A stretch of 64,000 bases of DNA from Anisakis pegreffii (Eukaryota; Nematoda; Chromadorea; Rhabditida; Anisakidae). The DNA lies in contig JAPYMA010000216.1 in NCBI GenBank assembly GCA_035041965.1, forward strand, positions 372,001-436,000. Direction: 5' to 3'. Below are positions 26,101 to 36,614 of this stretch, piece after piece; position 1 is the stretch's first letter, and each line of letters starts with the position of its first letter. The notes beneath the pieces were generated by a model. That model saw nothing but the letters and a program-made list of their open reading frames with translations, was not told where the DNA came from and ran no database searches. Made by a program: the position numbers and the translations under genes.

Positions 26101-27656
26101 GATTGCTCAAGCGCTTTCTGCTGAGAAGAACCAACTTTGAGTGTTTTCGCAGCTCTCTCGTACTCAGGTGCAAGTTTTTTACAATGACCGCACCAAGGTG
26201 CATAGAACTCGACGAGTGCCAAACGACGTGCACCGATCACTTCATCGAATGTGTCCGTCGTGAGTGCGGTCACATCTGACGGTGGCGGCTTATAATTGGG
26301 ATCACTCTTTTCGGATACCCATTGCACAATACCTAAAATGCTTTCACAAATTTATTCATTCGAGCGATATTCACCGTCACCGATTCAGCTCGCTCAGTAT
26401 GTCACTATTCCTTGGCTCAAATATTATCAACGTCGAGCCCAAAACAGATATATAAGGCAGTGATTTTTAACATTTGTGAAATGATTATTCTGCACAGTTG
26501 CGAGATCCTAAATGATCCGCAACAATTCAAAAGCCTTTTTCCATAGATTCTTTCGAAAAACTTGAACTCCAACAAAATTCCGGCTTTCAATTAGATTTCC
26601 ATCCAGATCTTAGCTTAGTGATTTCAATTCAAGCTTCCAAAATTACATGTTCAACTCATCGATTGCCCTTGCAATCAGATAAAGTGATCAAACAAATGCA
26701 TTTGCTCATACCGTCTGCATCCCGAGGACCATCATAGTCCACCGGCGTGTCAGATTTGTGCCAGAATTTCAGTGTTGGATATCCGCTCACTTCAAAGCTG
26801 AAATCAGAATACCGTACCTTTCTTCATTGGCTGCACCAAAATTGAACATGATGAATTTTTCCCGAAAATACTGACAATGAGTGTGGTATTTTCGGGAAAT
26901 TAGGAGCTTGGAAAATTAAGAATTGCTGAAAGTCAACTAAACCTGATGAATATTTTGACATAAAGATATTGATCCAAAGGGGATATTATACGGCATTTGA
27001 GACGGAAACTTACCGAGTAGCGAGTTTGGATTCAACAGTGGCGTCCACTTTTGCGAGAGGAACCGACAACTTCTCTGCGGCTTTCACATATTCAGGTGCC
27101 AGCGCTTTGCAATGACCACACCTAGCGAATTGCTTTCCTTCATTCATATTTTTTGGTACTTTCGTTTTTTTTTAGCGTGGAGCTCGATAGATACATTCGC
27201 TTTCGAGTTATGTCAGTCAGAGTTTTGAATTATTCAGAATGTTAATTTTCGACGGCAGTTTACCTCACGAGAACTTAACTCAGCAGGTAATCAGTTTTCA
27301 TATTTCATATTTGGTGCTAAATTGATGACGATATATGAGGAAGGAAAAGTTACAGTATGATACGAAACTGAAATCAATGCAGTGATATGCGAAACTGTGC
27401 AGTGATCGGATGCATTCGATTGCATCTAAACAACTTATTGATAATATTACCAGGGCGCATAGAACTCCACTAAAACGGTCGGATTCTGTTTCAAGAACGC
27501 ATCGAAATTCTTTTCGGTCAGAATAACGACACCATCGTCCTTCTCGTATTCCAGTTCGGGCTCTTCTTCTTTCTTTGCATCTTCATCGTCTGCGCGAACA
27601 TCAGCAAAGATGACAGCCTCAACGATGAGCAGCACCAGAAAGCAGCTTAACCGCAT
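23163..27656 (-). CDS. PDIA4: ERp72-type protein disulfide isomerase
   Basis: Twelve exons (27656-27451, 27121-27014, 26797-26712, 26332-26136, 25910-25763, 25262-25107, 25001-24850, 24659-24480, 24381-24295, 24081-23940, 23792-23638, 23420-23163) join in frame to 624 aa. An N-terminal signal peptide ([20 protein letters not shown]) is followed by an acidic linker. Three thioredoxin domains carry intact CGHC sites at about 70-73, 181-184 and 535-538, with two redox-inactive b domains between ([24 protein letters not shown]). The chain ends in KTEL, an ER-retrieval signal. Three CGHC sites plus b-b' is the ERp72/PDIA4 layout, and the length fits. Family knowledge: it forms and reshuffles disulfides in proteins folding in the ER lumen. 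The second ATG (27656) is preferred because it starts the signal peptide; an in-frame ATG lies at 27683. Five of eleven introns use GTT donors. Confidence 0.96.
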
Positions 27657-27683
27657 CACTGCCGCAAACCTTTCAATGAACAT

Positions 27684-29803
27684 CCATTAATGAATTTGAT
27701 ATACTGAAGCGTACTTGCAAGCTTTCAGATAATCTCTGAAGCATTATTGAAATGCTCAGGAATATTATTCTACTTAAAGTGTCGATAACAAAGTAAGAAA
27801 GAGACAATTTGAGTGATCCAATGGGGTCGGTAATAATCGGAGGAATCTGTTTCGAAATTGGAAACATCGATCTATTCAGATTATCGACTCGTGACGAGCG
27901 ATAGTGAAATTTACGAAAGCAAAAGTGAAAAGAAGAGGAGAATGAAAAACGCAACACACGTGTCATAAATGCAGTGAAAAATGAAAATAACGTTCACTGT
28001 GAACTGGTATGTAAAAAGGACAAATGGCAATCCGCCTCGTGCAATCGATGAGAAAAAATTGAATATTTGATTAATAAATGCAAATTTTCATCACTTTTAA
28101 ATGCATTTGACGATCGCATTCAAATTTTAATGCTGTCGTGGCTTAAAAATGACCTACCGAAAACAGACAACGTTACGAGATTATGAAGTAAACCCTACAG
28201 CACATTCCCCTACCAACAATCAGTTCAGCGGAAAACAATCACATCCAAAACGTGACTGAATGTATTGAGTTCAGTGATATCAATAGAGCTATGAGATCGA
28301 GAATACATTACGAACAAGTTGTCATCACTCAAAAAGACAGCGAAGTGGGCGAATGTTAAGCGAAGAAGTAGAGAGAAAAGAATCGAATAGAAGAGAAAAT
28401 CACCTAACAATAAGAACTTTCCACGTAGCAAAATATCGCCGTCATGATAATTTAAATCTGTCGTACTAAAAAATAATTTTCAAAAAGTTCCACAAAACGT
28501 TTCTCATTCAAAATTTTTCAAATTAATAAACGAGTAAATAAGCCGTAACGAATGATTCCAAAAAAGATTTTCATGTGGTGTTAATGGCCAACGAATGAAT
28601 AATAAGATCAACTGTGAATGCAACTTTACTGAGTTAATAAATAACACGATTATGCTGACGTATCAATACAGGCAGGCACTACCATTCAAGACTGTCCAAA
28701 ATCTCATTCTATCGCAAACACTCAACGCAAAATGCAACACCAGACTTCATCTAACTTAATCAAACAATCGTACTGTTTGTTTACTTCTCGATCCCGTCTA
28801 GCTGCATTTCACAACGACCTTTTCTGTCTTCCTGACTCAAATAATTACCTTTACATTTCCACTGCCTTCACAATGACCCAAAACTAAAACAATGTCTCGT
28901 TTATGATGAAGACGGTCAACGTTTCACATAGCATTCCCCCACCCACTTCCATCCGTCGATACCCCTCAAATACAATTGATCACCACAAATTTCAACATCT
29001 CGTTGAACAAAGATAGTTCTATTCATGATTTGCATTCATTGACAGCGGACCACTAACTGTAACTGTTGAACATTCTGCAAAAGATGGTGGTTTTGAAATA
29101 GTCAACATGTTACATTCTCAAAAGCCTTCTTGTGTTGCTCTCAAAATGAAGCTACAGAATATCTGCTTACAAGATCAGAGGAAAGAGAAGCTCACGTAAC
29201 TGAGACTCTGTATTTCTGAATGTTAATTGGCAAAATTGTTTTTGAACATTTTCGCAACAAAAATAAACGAAAAGCTCAAATTTACCATTAACCTGAGTGT
29301 GTTATCAATTGAAATGACCAAAGATATGGAATATAGGAGGGGACTTTCGTTGAAGATGAACGCAGTCCTTTTAATTAGTTCGTAAACTCAACTTGTAGCA
29401 TAATTTCCAAATCTGTCATAACTCACTCCCACGGCATCATCACAGTAAGTTTTTTCAGTGCAAGTCAGACCAGTACGAAAAAACAATTTCCCGATAGATA
29501 TCACAATTATTCAGCGATTTATAACCTCGAATACTCTGAACAACTTTTATAGTTTAGCATTTTGTTGATGTGGAATGAATGATTTCATAAACTCAATCTT
29601 AATATTCTCCGTTCAGAAAATTTTGTGACACTTTTGCTAATCGCTGCGTTACGCTAAGTTTTAGGTTTAGATTCGGTGTTGCTTGATATGCACAACAAGC
29701 GAAACGATATATCAGATACACAACAAAGCAATATTTATGTATGTTCATTCTGTACCGCAATATAACAAACAACAAATTAGCACTTAACAACGAGAAATTC
29801 ATC
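27684..29803. other. No gene seen between ERp72 and RPL6
   Basis: AT-rich spacer that should contain the ERp72 promoter (high-coordinate side of 27656) and the RPL6 3' UTR. Open frames at 27673-27966 and 28225-28431 (minus) lack domains and splice context. Confidence 0.5.
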
Positions 29804-31734
29804 TTAAAACACCATCTCGTGTGGATATTGGTTTTTACCGAGCGCGAATCGGGAACCCATATAGCCGAAGAGGAATTTGTGCTCGGGGTGCTGCTTGATG
29901 GCAGCCAATATTGGTGTATCAACAATCTTTTGATCTGCCTTCCTTTGTTCAGAAACTGTGTACTCCTGCAATGATATTTGATTTACTACATCAAAGGAGA
30001 AAAAGAATGCACAGTTTAAAACAATACAATAAAACAAAATAAGGTTTCGACCTGAAATATTTTACAAATAAAATAAACAAAGGAAAGAATGTGGAATATA
30101 TAATACCACAAATAAGGAGAGGGCATATTGAATCAACTAAATATCATCAACTGGCCACTAACATGACAAATTAAAATTATCTTAAAGAAAATCCACATGA
30201 ACAACGTTTTCAGATAGGAAGTAAAAAGGGCAGTATTATCATCAGCAGTAATTATTCTGAGAAAAGCAAAGTATTGAATGGGAAAACTTCAACACGTTAG
30301 TTACATTCAACTACTAACGGGCCATACCCATCCAATGTGAACCCACTGACAAATTCACCAAGAAAGCGATAGATGAATAAACAGATGAATAAACTGTAGA
30401 TTCAGGAAGAGTGTAAGCACTTCTTTGAGGCCAGAAATATTAATACAATCCAGTCTCACCCAATGAAGAGCATCAACTATCTAGCTTTCTTCGACGGCCG
30501 CACAATGCATTCGGAAGCATTGCTCAGTGCTTTTTGAAAGCGTTTACTCGAACGATCATACATGCTGACCGTTGGCAGGTACCGAACCAAGTGCGATGGA
30601 ATGCAATGTCTAGCACTTAACCATTGCGCCATCACTCTTACTCCCTCACAGAACTGTTTTACACCAAGGAAAGAAGACATTGTTAAGTGCGGATAATCAG
30701 TAACAGAAAGTGATTTCGGTGGAACGTAAGCGCAAAAGCAATCAACTAACAGCATCAGTCTGCGCGAAGATGCTTGTGTCACCCTTTTTCGGTGCTTTCT
30801 TAGGATTGACACGTCTGAAGTATGCATCATCAATGTGATCTGGAATCTTTACTCCTGAAATATCGATCCTCGTTTTCGTTGCAATAACGAACGCTTGTGC
30901 GATACGTCGCAACGGAGTTGAGTTCAGCTTGAGTGGTCCTGAAATCAAGATAACCATAAGAATGGCGTTGACGCAATTGTGTGACAGACGTGAAATAATT
31001 ATTGCTAGCTGCAGATGACCCATAACTGATAAGTTATCTAAACAAAAAGGATTGTCTTCCAGTAAGTCCATCGAATAAACAACTCAAGGATAGGATGCTA
31101 TCAGAAGAAATATGAGAACTTTAAAATGCTAAGAAGCTTCACTTTAGGAAATATGTAATACACTTACCGGTGACGAGCAATAAACCAGACTTCTCAAGTT
31201 GCTTCAAAAATACAACTCGTTTCCCTTTATGTCTGCCAGCCAAAACGATTAAAACAGTGCCGGGGGTTATTGTGGATCGGAGAGGAACTCTCTTGGAGAC
31301 ATGTCTGCGGGGTTTTCTTTGAGTGCGAGACTCAGGAAGATATTTTGGCTGAAAGACGTATTACAGCTGACGGATAGGTACGCTTACAGAACATTTTAAT
31401 ACATTTAAATCTCAGTAAAAGCTGATGTAAACGATTGAAGCTGATAAAACTGATATACCGCCTAAAATTTCGTCAGAATCATCCAAAAGCATTAAAGACG
31501 ACCACTTACTCCTTTGTCCAAGAACACCTTTCTCGAACCACCGTTCTTGTCACCTCCGACTTGTTTCGTGACGAATTTTTCCTTCACAACAACGGCTTTC
31601 TTTACAACTGGGAATGGTTTCTTTGCATAAACACCTCTCTTTGCGTACATTCGAGCTGCCGAAAAGCGCATAACTCCCGGCGTCAATTGATAATTACGTC
31701 GCATTCGCGGCGTATGAGTCTTACCATCTACCAT
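29804..31734 (-). CDS. rpl-6: 60S ribosomal protein L6 (eL6)
   Basis: Exons 31734-31510, 31348-31168, 30938-30751 and 29965-29804 join to 251 aa. Signature stretches include [73 protein letters not shown] and the C-terminal [14 protein letters not shown]. The basic N-terminal region is lineage-variable, as is normal for eL6. Family knowledge: eL6 is a structural protein of the large subunit. The sequence just upstream of the ATG (TTTCAG, about 10 nt before) fits a spliced-leader acceptor. Intron 3 is long (785 nt) and holds a tRNA-like element. Every splice phase agrees. Confidence 0.97.
30570..30637 (-). repeat. tRNA-like element (A and B boxes) in an RPL6 intron
   Basis: On the minus strand a Pol III A box (TGGCGCAATGG, 30631-30621) is followed 32 nt later by a B box (GGTTCGGTACC, 30588-30578), the spacing found in tRNA genes. 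The D-stem can pair (GCGC with GTGC). The anticodon, T and acceptor stems pair poorly, so it is not a working tRNA. It is either a decayed tRNA gene or the head of a tRNA-derived SINE. Confidence 0.5.
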
Positions 31735-33682
31735 CCTTAACTTACCTGAAATATCTATAACTAATATGGAAAACCCTTCCTCAACACGGCCACGAACCTC
31801 AAAACTGAACGGATATCGCTGTTATCCTCAAAAAACACGAAACAGTAAGCAGGCGAAAGCATGACGTAGAGGAAATCTAACGAAGTCAAACAATTCCTTG
31901 GATTTATTTCAGGCCGAAAAAATCAATGGAACGATGGAGCACGATGAGTTGGAGCATTTTGTCTTGTAGAACAGCTACTGCAGAATTTCAACGGAAAGCC
32001 GGTACTTTTGCTGATAACGGGCGCCACCGCGCCATCAAGATGCTCGTGTGCTCATACGCTCCATACATAAGTCCAAGCCTGTGCGTTAGCCTCATCACTG
32101 GGCTAAGCGTAAGTCGAAGCTTCAGCACATTCTTAATTTGACTTAAAACTGTATATCTACACATGGTGTAAAACTGTAATCTACACCGCACATGCGCGCA
32201 GTGGCGCCCGTTATAAGCAAAAGTGCCGGAAAGCTTTCTGAACATAATTTTTTAGCAAGTTATCGAGCGTAACACATTGCCAGAATAACGTGCGTGATAC
32301 GACGAATTGCAAACTGGTGAATTCAACGATCCATCGAACATTAGCAACGAAAACAACAACCCCAGCAAAACCTTTAAAAAATTAAATAGGCTGAAAACTA
32401 CGAAAAAAAACCCGCTCACTGTCTATATCCCTAAATTTTCCACACTGCACAGTTATGTTAGCATTCGTCACCTGTTCGCAATAGTTCGATTGCAATTCTA
32501 GTCTATCGTAACCGATAAGAACATGATGAGTCACAACAAAATGATTACAACTATCTATGTTTTAATTCGTTTGCGACTACTGAACAGTGAATCAAGTTGG
32601 CAACCGTGAATGGCCGATTCATTCGGACATGATTCTCAAATGACAGTTTCAGCTGTCACTAAGGAATTGTCTCCATTATAATCCCTTCTCGATATCCGAG
32701 CATCTCTTGTATCCCAGAAGATAACCTCTCCATGCTAAAGCTGTAATTCAAAGTTGTTGACGTACAATTCTTAGACAGAGCATTGGCTGAGACGTGCTGA
32801 CTTAGATTATGCGTTTTCAGGAGAGAATTGTTGTCGACTGACTCAAATGTTTCTCGATGGAATGAAATCCACTCATCTGTATTTGATTACTCATTCGAAT
32901 TACAAACAATAAGTGAGAGCATCCATTGAAGTTTGCTCAATGAATCATTCAACAACCTTCCAAACAGTCAGCATTTTAGCAATGGCAGAAGCAGATGAAT
33001 CGCATTTCAGTTGTATATGAGATTAAAATTGCTTGAGTCACCAACTAACGTACATGAAAATAATGCAATTCGATACACGGTTGAGAAGGTGACCGAAGAG
33101 AATCAATTTTATTGACAATAAAACAGTTACAACGTAGACAATTTTTATCAGACGAAGTGACAACTAAATGAAAATTTATCAATTCTCATGATAAATTACT
33201 GATCCTCGTTACTTATTGAACAAGCAACATCGTAATATTGTATAGTAATGATCAAGGCTGAATGAGATCTTGATACAGCGTTGTCCATGGTGCCACAAGT
33301 TCAAAATTCATAGAGTTCTTCAATAACGGCAGGTTGGTGATATATTTTTGTCTGAAAAGATCGACGAATGCATAGATAAAGAAAACTGATCGAAATTCAG
33401 ATCAACTTGTGAATGTCACTGAAATAACTGGAGGGTTTGCAGGGAGAAGATCTCAGAATAATTTAACTGCGATAAAGCTGACCAAATGAGTGGAAATTGA
33501 GATATAAGAAATGAGGAGACAAACGTTCCTCTTGACATATTTGAAATACATTCTTCTTTATATATAATCCTTCATCCAGTTCTTGAAAGATTACCTTTCG
33601 TTCAGTTTACTTTACCAAAAATCACCTTACCGATTTATCAAAATTGAGCACTGCCTATTTTATTGGACAGAACGTAAGTGGT
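31735..33682. other. No gene seen; contains inverted-repeat element
   Basis: Spacer between RPL6 and the PLA2-like gene. It holds the inverted-repeat element at 31999-32229. The rest is AT-rich with no supported coding exon. Confidence 0.5.
31999..32229. mobile_element. MITE-like element carrying telomere-like hexamers
   Basis: Terminal inverted repeats of about 34 nt (31999-32033 and 32196-32229; core ACTTTTGCT, then ATAACGGGCGCCAC) match with about three differences. Inside lie hexamers related to GCCTAA (32064-32128: GTCCAA, GCCTGT, GCGTTA, GCCTCA, then GGCTAA, GCGTAA, GTCGAA) and a direct repeat of TAAAACTGTA followed by ATCTACAC (32144-32187). No transposase frame is present. This fits a non-autonomous DNA transposon. 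Confidence 0.62.
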
Positions 33683-34130
33683 TCATAAGAGAAATTGCAA
33701 CTGACATGGTCTGAAGTGGTCATCCGATGACTTTTTAACGACCACGCATGACAGTGTGACGAACATTCTACACGGTAAGAAACGAAACCACGACTCATCC
33801 TTGGTCTTTTGAACTAGACATATACAAAATCTTGTATCACAGCAACTTCTCGTATTGTTGACAATTCGATAGCATTCATCATGTTCGTCGCAACAATCTC
33901 CTATCCCGGCTGAAAATGCTGTGGAATTTATCTTTCTAATCCTTTGCACAAATCTCGTCTCAGAGAGGCATCCTCTGGAAACAGTTTTAACACTGTTTGA
34001 AAAAAAAACCGATTGTTTTGTGAAATATTTTCCCTCTTCCAGTTCTTAAAAAAATTCTTTTTGTCAGTTCACTTCAGTTTATTTTACCAAAAATCACCTT
34101 ACTGATCTAGCGAAATTGACCACTGTCAAT
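33560..34130. repeat. Direct repeat pair around the PLA2-like exon
   Basis: Copies at about 33590-33655 and 34050-34127 share CAGTT, then TTTACCAAAAATCACCTTAC and TGAT or CGAT...AAATTGA..CACTG. Both are preceded by TCCAGTTCTT. They lie about 460 nt apart, one beyond the 3' end of the gene and one in its intron. Confidence 0.65.
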
Positions 34131-34449
34131 AGTTCGACTTTTTGATGGCGCGATTTTTATGAAGAAACAGGAGAAAATTTGGCATATCGCATTTCAAAAG
34201 CGTACTTCAAAATGAAACAATTGATTGTGAGAGGAAATGAATACATACAAAAAGAAATACGAAATGTTTACACGTGGTTTTTCTGCAAAATTTATCGGCT
34301 GCCTGGAACGTGATTCTTTCCAAAATTTCGCTATTACCACACGACCAATCGGGTGGTTTGTAATTTGAGTGACCTTTATAATCAAGAAGGCTACTCGCTG
34401 GTGTCGTTGAGAGTTGTAAGGTTATTGAGATGGAAACCAACTGAAACAT
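33683..34449 (-). CDS. Secreted phospholipase A2-like protein
   Basis: Exons 34449-34274 and 33953-33683 join in phase to about 148 aa. The N-terminus (MFQLVSISITLQLSTTPASS) resembles a weak signal peptide; an in-frame ATG lies at 34473. WSCGN is followed by the catalytic PLA2 motif CCDEHDECY with its His-Asp pair, then CCDTRFCICL, the cysteine-rich helix partner. Family knowledge: secreted PLA2 enzymes cut the sn-2 acyl chain of phospholipids, and nematodes encode short variants. A full YGCYCGxGG calcium loop is not visible, so activity is uncertain. The exon junction uses a modest donor (GTGTAA) and an acceptor without a polypyrimidine tract. Similar flanking sequence (33590-33655 and 34050-34127) suggests a local duplication. 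Confidence 0.68.
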
Positions 34450-36614
34450 TTCAAGAAAATAACAACTGATCAATCAACGCACAATACGAAGTGTTACAAG
34501 CATACAGACTGAAATAGGAAATGACGAACTGCATCCATCCACTAATGGGAACTCACGAAGCAACAAACCGAACATTATATACGACTCTGACAGAGATGGA
34601 TAACTTTTATCGCATAAATTCTTTTTAAGCCTTACAATTAAATGCTATCATTAAATTCTTAAACGGTTTAAAAAGATTTTCAGCATTCGTAATTCTGAAC
34701 GACATCTTTGAAGTTTATTCCTTATTACTGTCGTTTTGTCAACACCTCACGCTGATTACGGCTTTGCTCATGAGTTTTGCGAGCGATTGGGCAAATTTCC
34801 GGGAGCACATTTCTTTGGCTGTATCTTCACTGCGTAGGAAATGATCAGCTTAAAAGTCCTATATATACGACTTCAAGTTATATTTATTGAATCTATAGTT
34901 TTAGTTATAAACTTTACACTTTACTTTCTTCTAGATGTACTTTATTTTACTAGATTTAGATTTACTTTACTGAATGTGTAGATTGGCTTTAATTACATAA
35001 ATATCATTCGTTTGCATGATACTCTCTCTCGTTTTGATGAATCAATGCTCAAGTTTTTCGTGTGCGTTGTGTTTTTTCTGCACATCACTTAAATACCTTC
35101 CGTATTCTATAAAACTTATTACCTTGAATAATGGCGATTTTCCGGGGATGTTCCGCAGGTTCGACATATAATAGTTTCCTAAGACTGTTTCATGAGGGAA
35201 CTGAAGTGAGTGAATTAAGAAGAATGGAATATCACCAGTGCTAAATGTGTTGGGGAAAGAGATGCAGTTCCGTTGCAATATCTGAATAAGATGTTGCAAT
35301 ATCAACACTTGATAATGGATCAGTTTTATAATAATAATAATAATATCTGTTTTCAAAGTTTGGATTTTACTTCTGAAATAAATGAATAAATCCGTCCAAA
35401 GGAAACTGGGAGTGAGGATAATCAGAGTTGGAACGATGTTGTAATGACGAGTTTAATGGATGTACATTGGAGAGAGGAGCATAATCTGGCAGCTGAGTAC
35501 ATATATGAATATTACTGTTGCATTGTCACTGCATAACGCTGAATATTCATCGATCATTTTTTGATGCTTTCAGTGATGAAAACTGAGTGATTAATACGTC
35601 GACACTTTAAGAGAATAATTCCAAGTAGTCAAACCAATCAATGATTTAATGCTTGCATACTTTCATAAGCGCAAATGACTCCCTCTCGCTCATTTTAGCA
35701 ATGCATGATTTTAAATGAAAAAAGACGAACAAATATCCAAAATTCAAATTAAACTCATAAAAATTTAATCGACGAAAATAAAACTTATGGGATTTTACTT
35801 TTGTTCAATGAATTTCTATACTTTTGATCATTTTCACATAGTACTCTTTTCATGACATTCGATTGCCCGTTTCAGGTATCGTAAAAAAGCGATCAATTAA
35901 CTGGCGTTTGTTTGTTCAGGTGCTTTAAATGCTGTGTTGCATGACTGAATCCATATGAAAGAGTGACTCTATGATGTATGATTTCATATAATTATACTGT
36001 CAATTTGTTTGCAATCAAAAGGGAATTTTAGAAATCTTTCATCCGAAATGATATTCGAATAGTGATGCGTAAATTAATTTCATTTGTCACATGAATATTT
36101 CATATGCAAGAATCGTTTGCAATTGATAACCGAATAAACGTTTTATTGTGGAGAATAGTGTTCGCTTATCATAGCATCGTTGATTCGTGAATGCATTTCA
36201 TGCAACACTAGCAAATCTCATATGAATGAAACATTTTCATATGATATTGCAAAAACTCGCATATAATCCGAGAGGATCGAAGGAGTTGAGGTCACGAAAC
36301 TGAATGAGAGATGGTCGGAGGGTGGGGGAGAGGAGCACCATTTAAACATGGAACTGTACAAGGCTATGTCTCCACTGCATGTCGAGAGAATTCAATTACT
36401 GAAACAGAGAACTACAACAAAGACGAATCTCGTCACCAATTTCTCTGATCAACAACACCGCAGTAATGGCTCAAGAAAAGAATTTTTAAAAAATGTCGTT
36501 GAACGCGCAGTTATTGTACACACTCAAAATAATAAGGGGAATCATCGAACGAGAGATTATCAATACATTGCTAAGATGAGCAGCTAATAATTACAAAAAT
36601 GTTGATTGAGTTGA
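34450..36614. other. No gene seen between PLA2-like and ACSL genes
   Basis: AT-rich spacer with a short (TAA)n microsatellite (about 35328-35343) and several scattered CATATGAA-like words (35950-36245). The open frame at 36348-36587 (+) has no domain or splice context. Confidence 0.45.

Noticed and set aside
30570..30637. Functional tRNA gene
   Set aside because: Anticodon, T and acceptor stems do not pair well.
30477..30833. 118-aa minus-strand frame in RPL6 intron 3
   Set aside because: It overlaps an RPL6 exon in another frame and covers the tRNA-like element; no domain.
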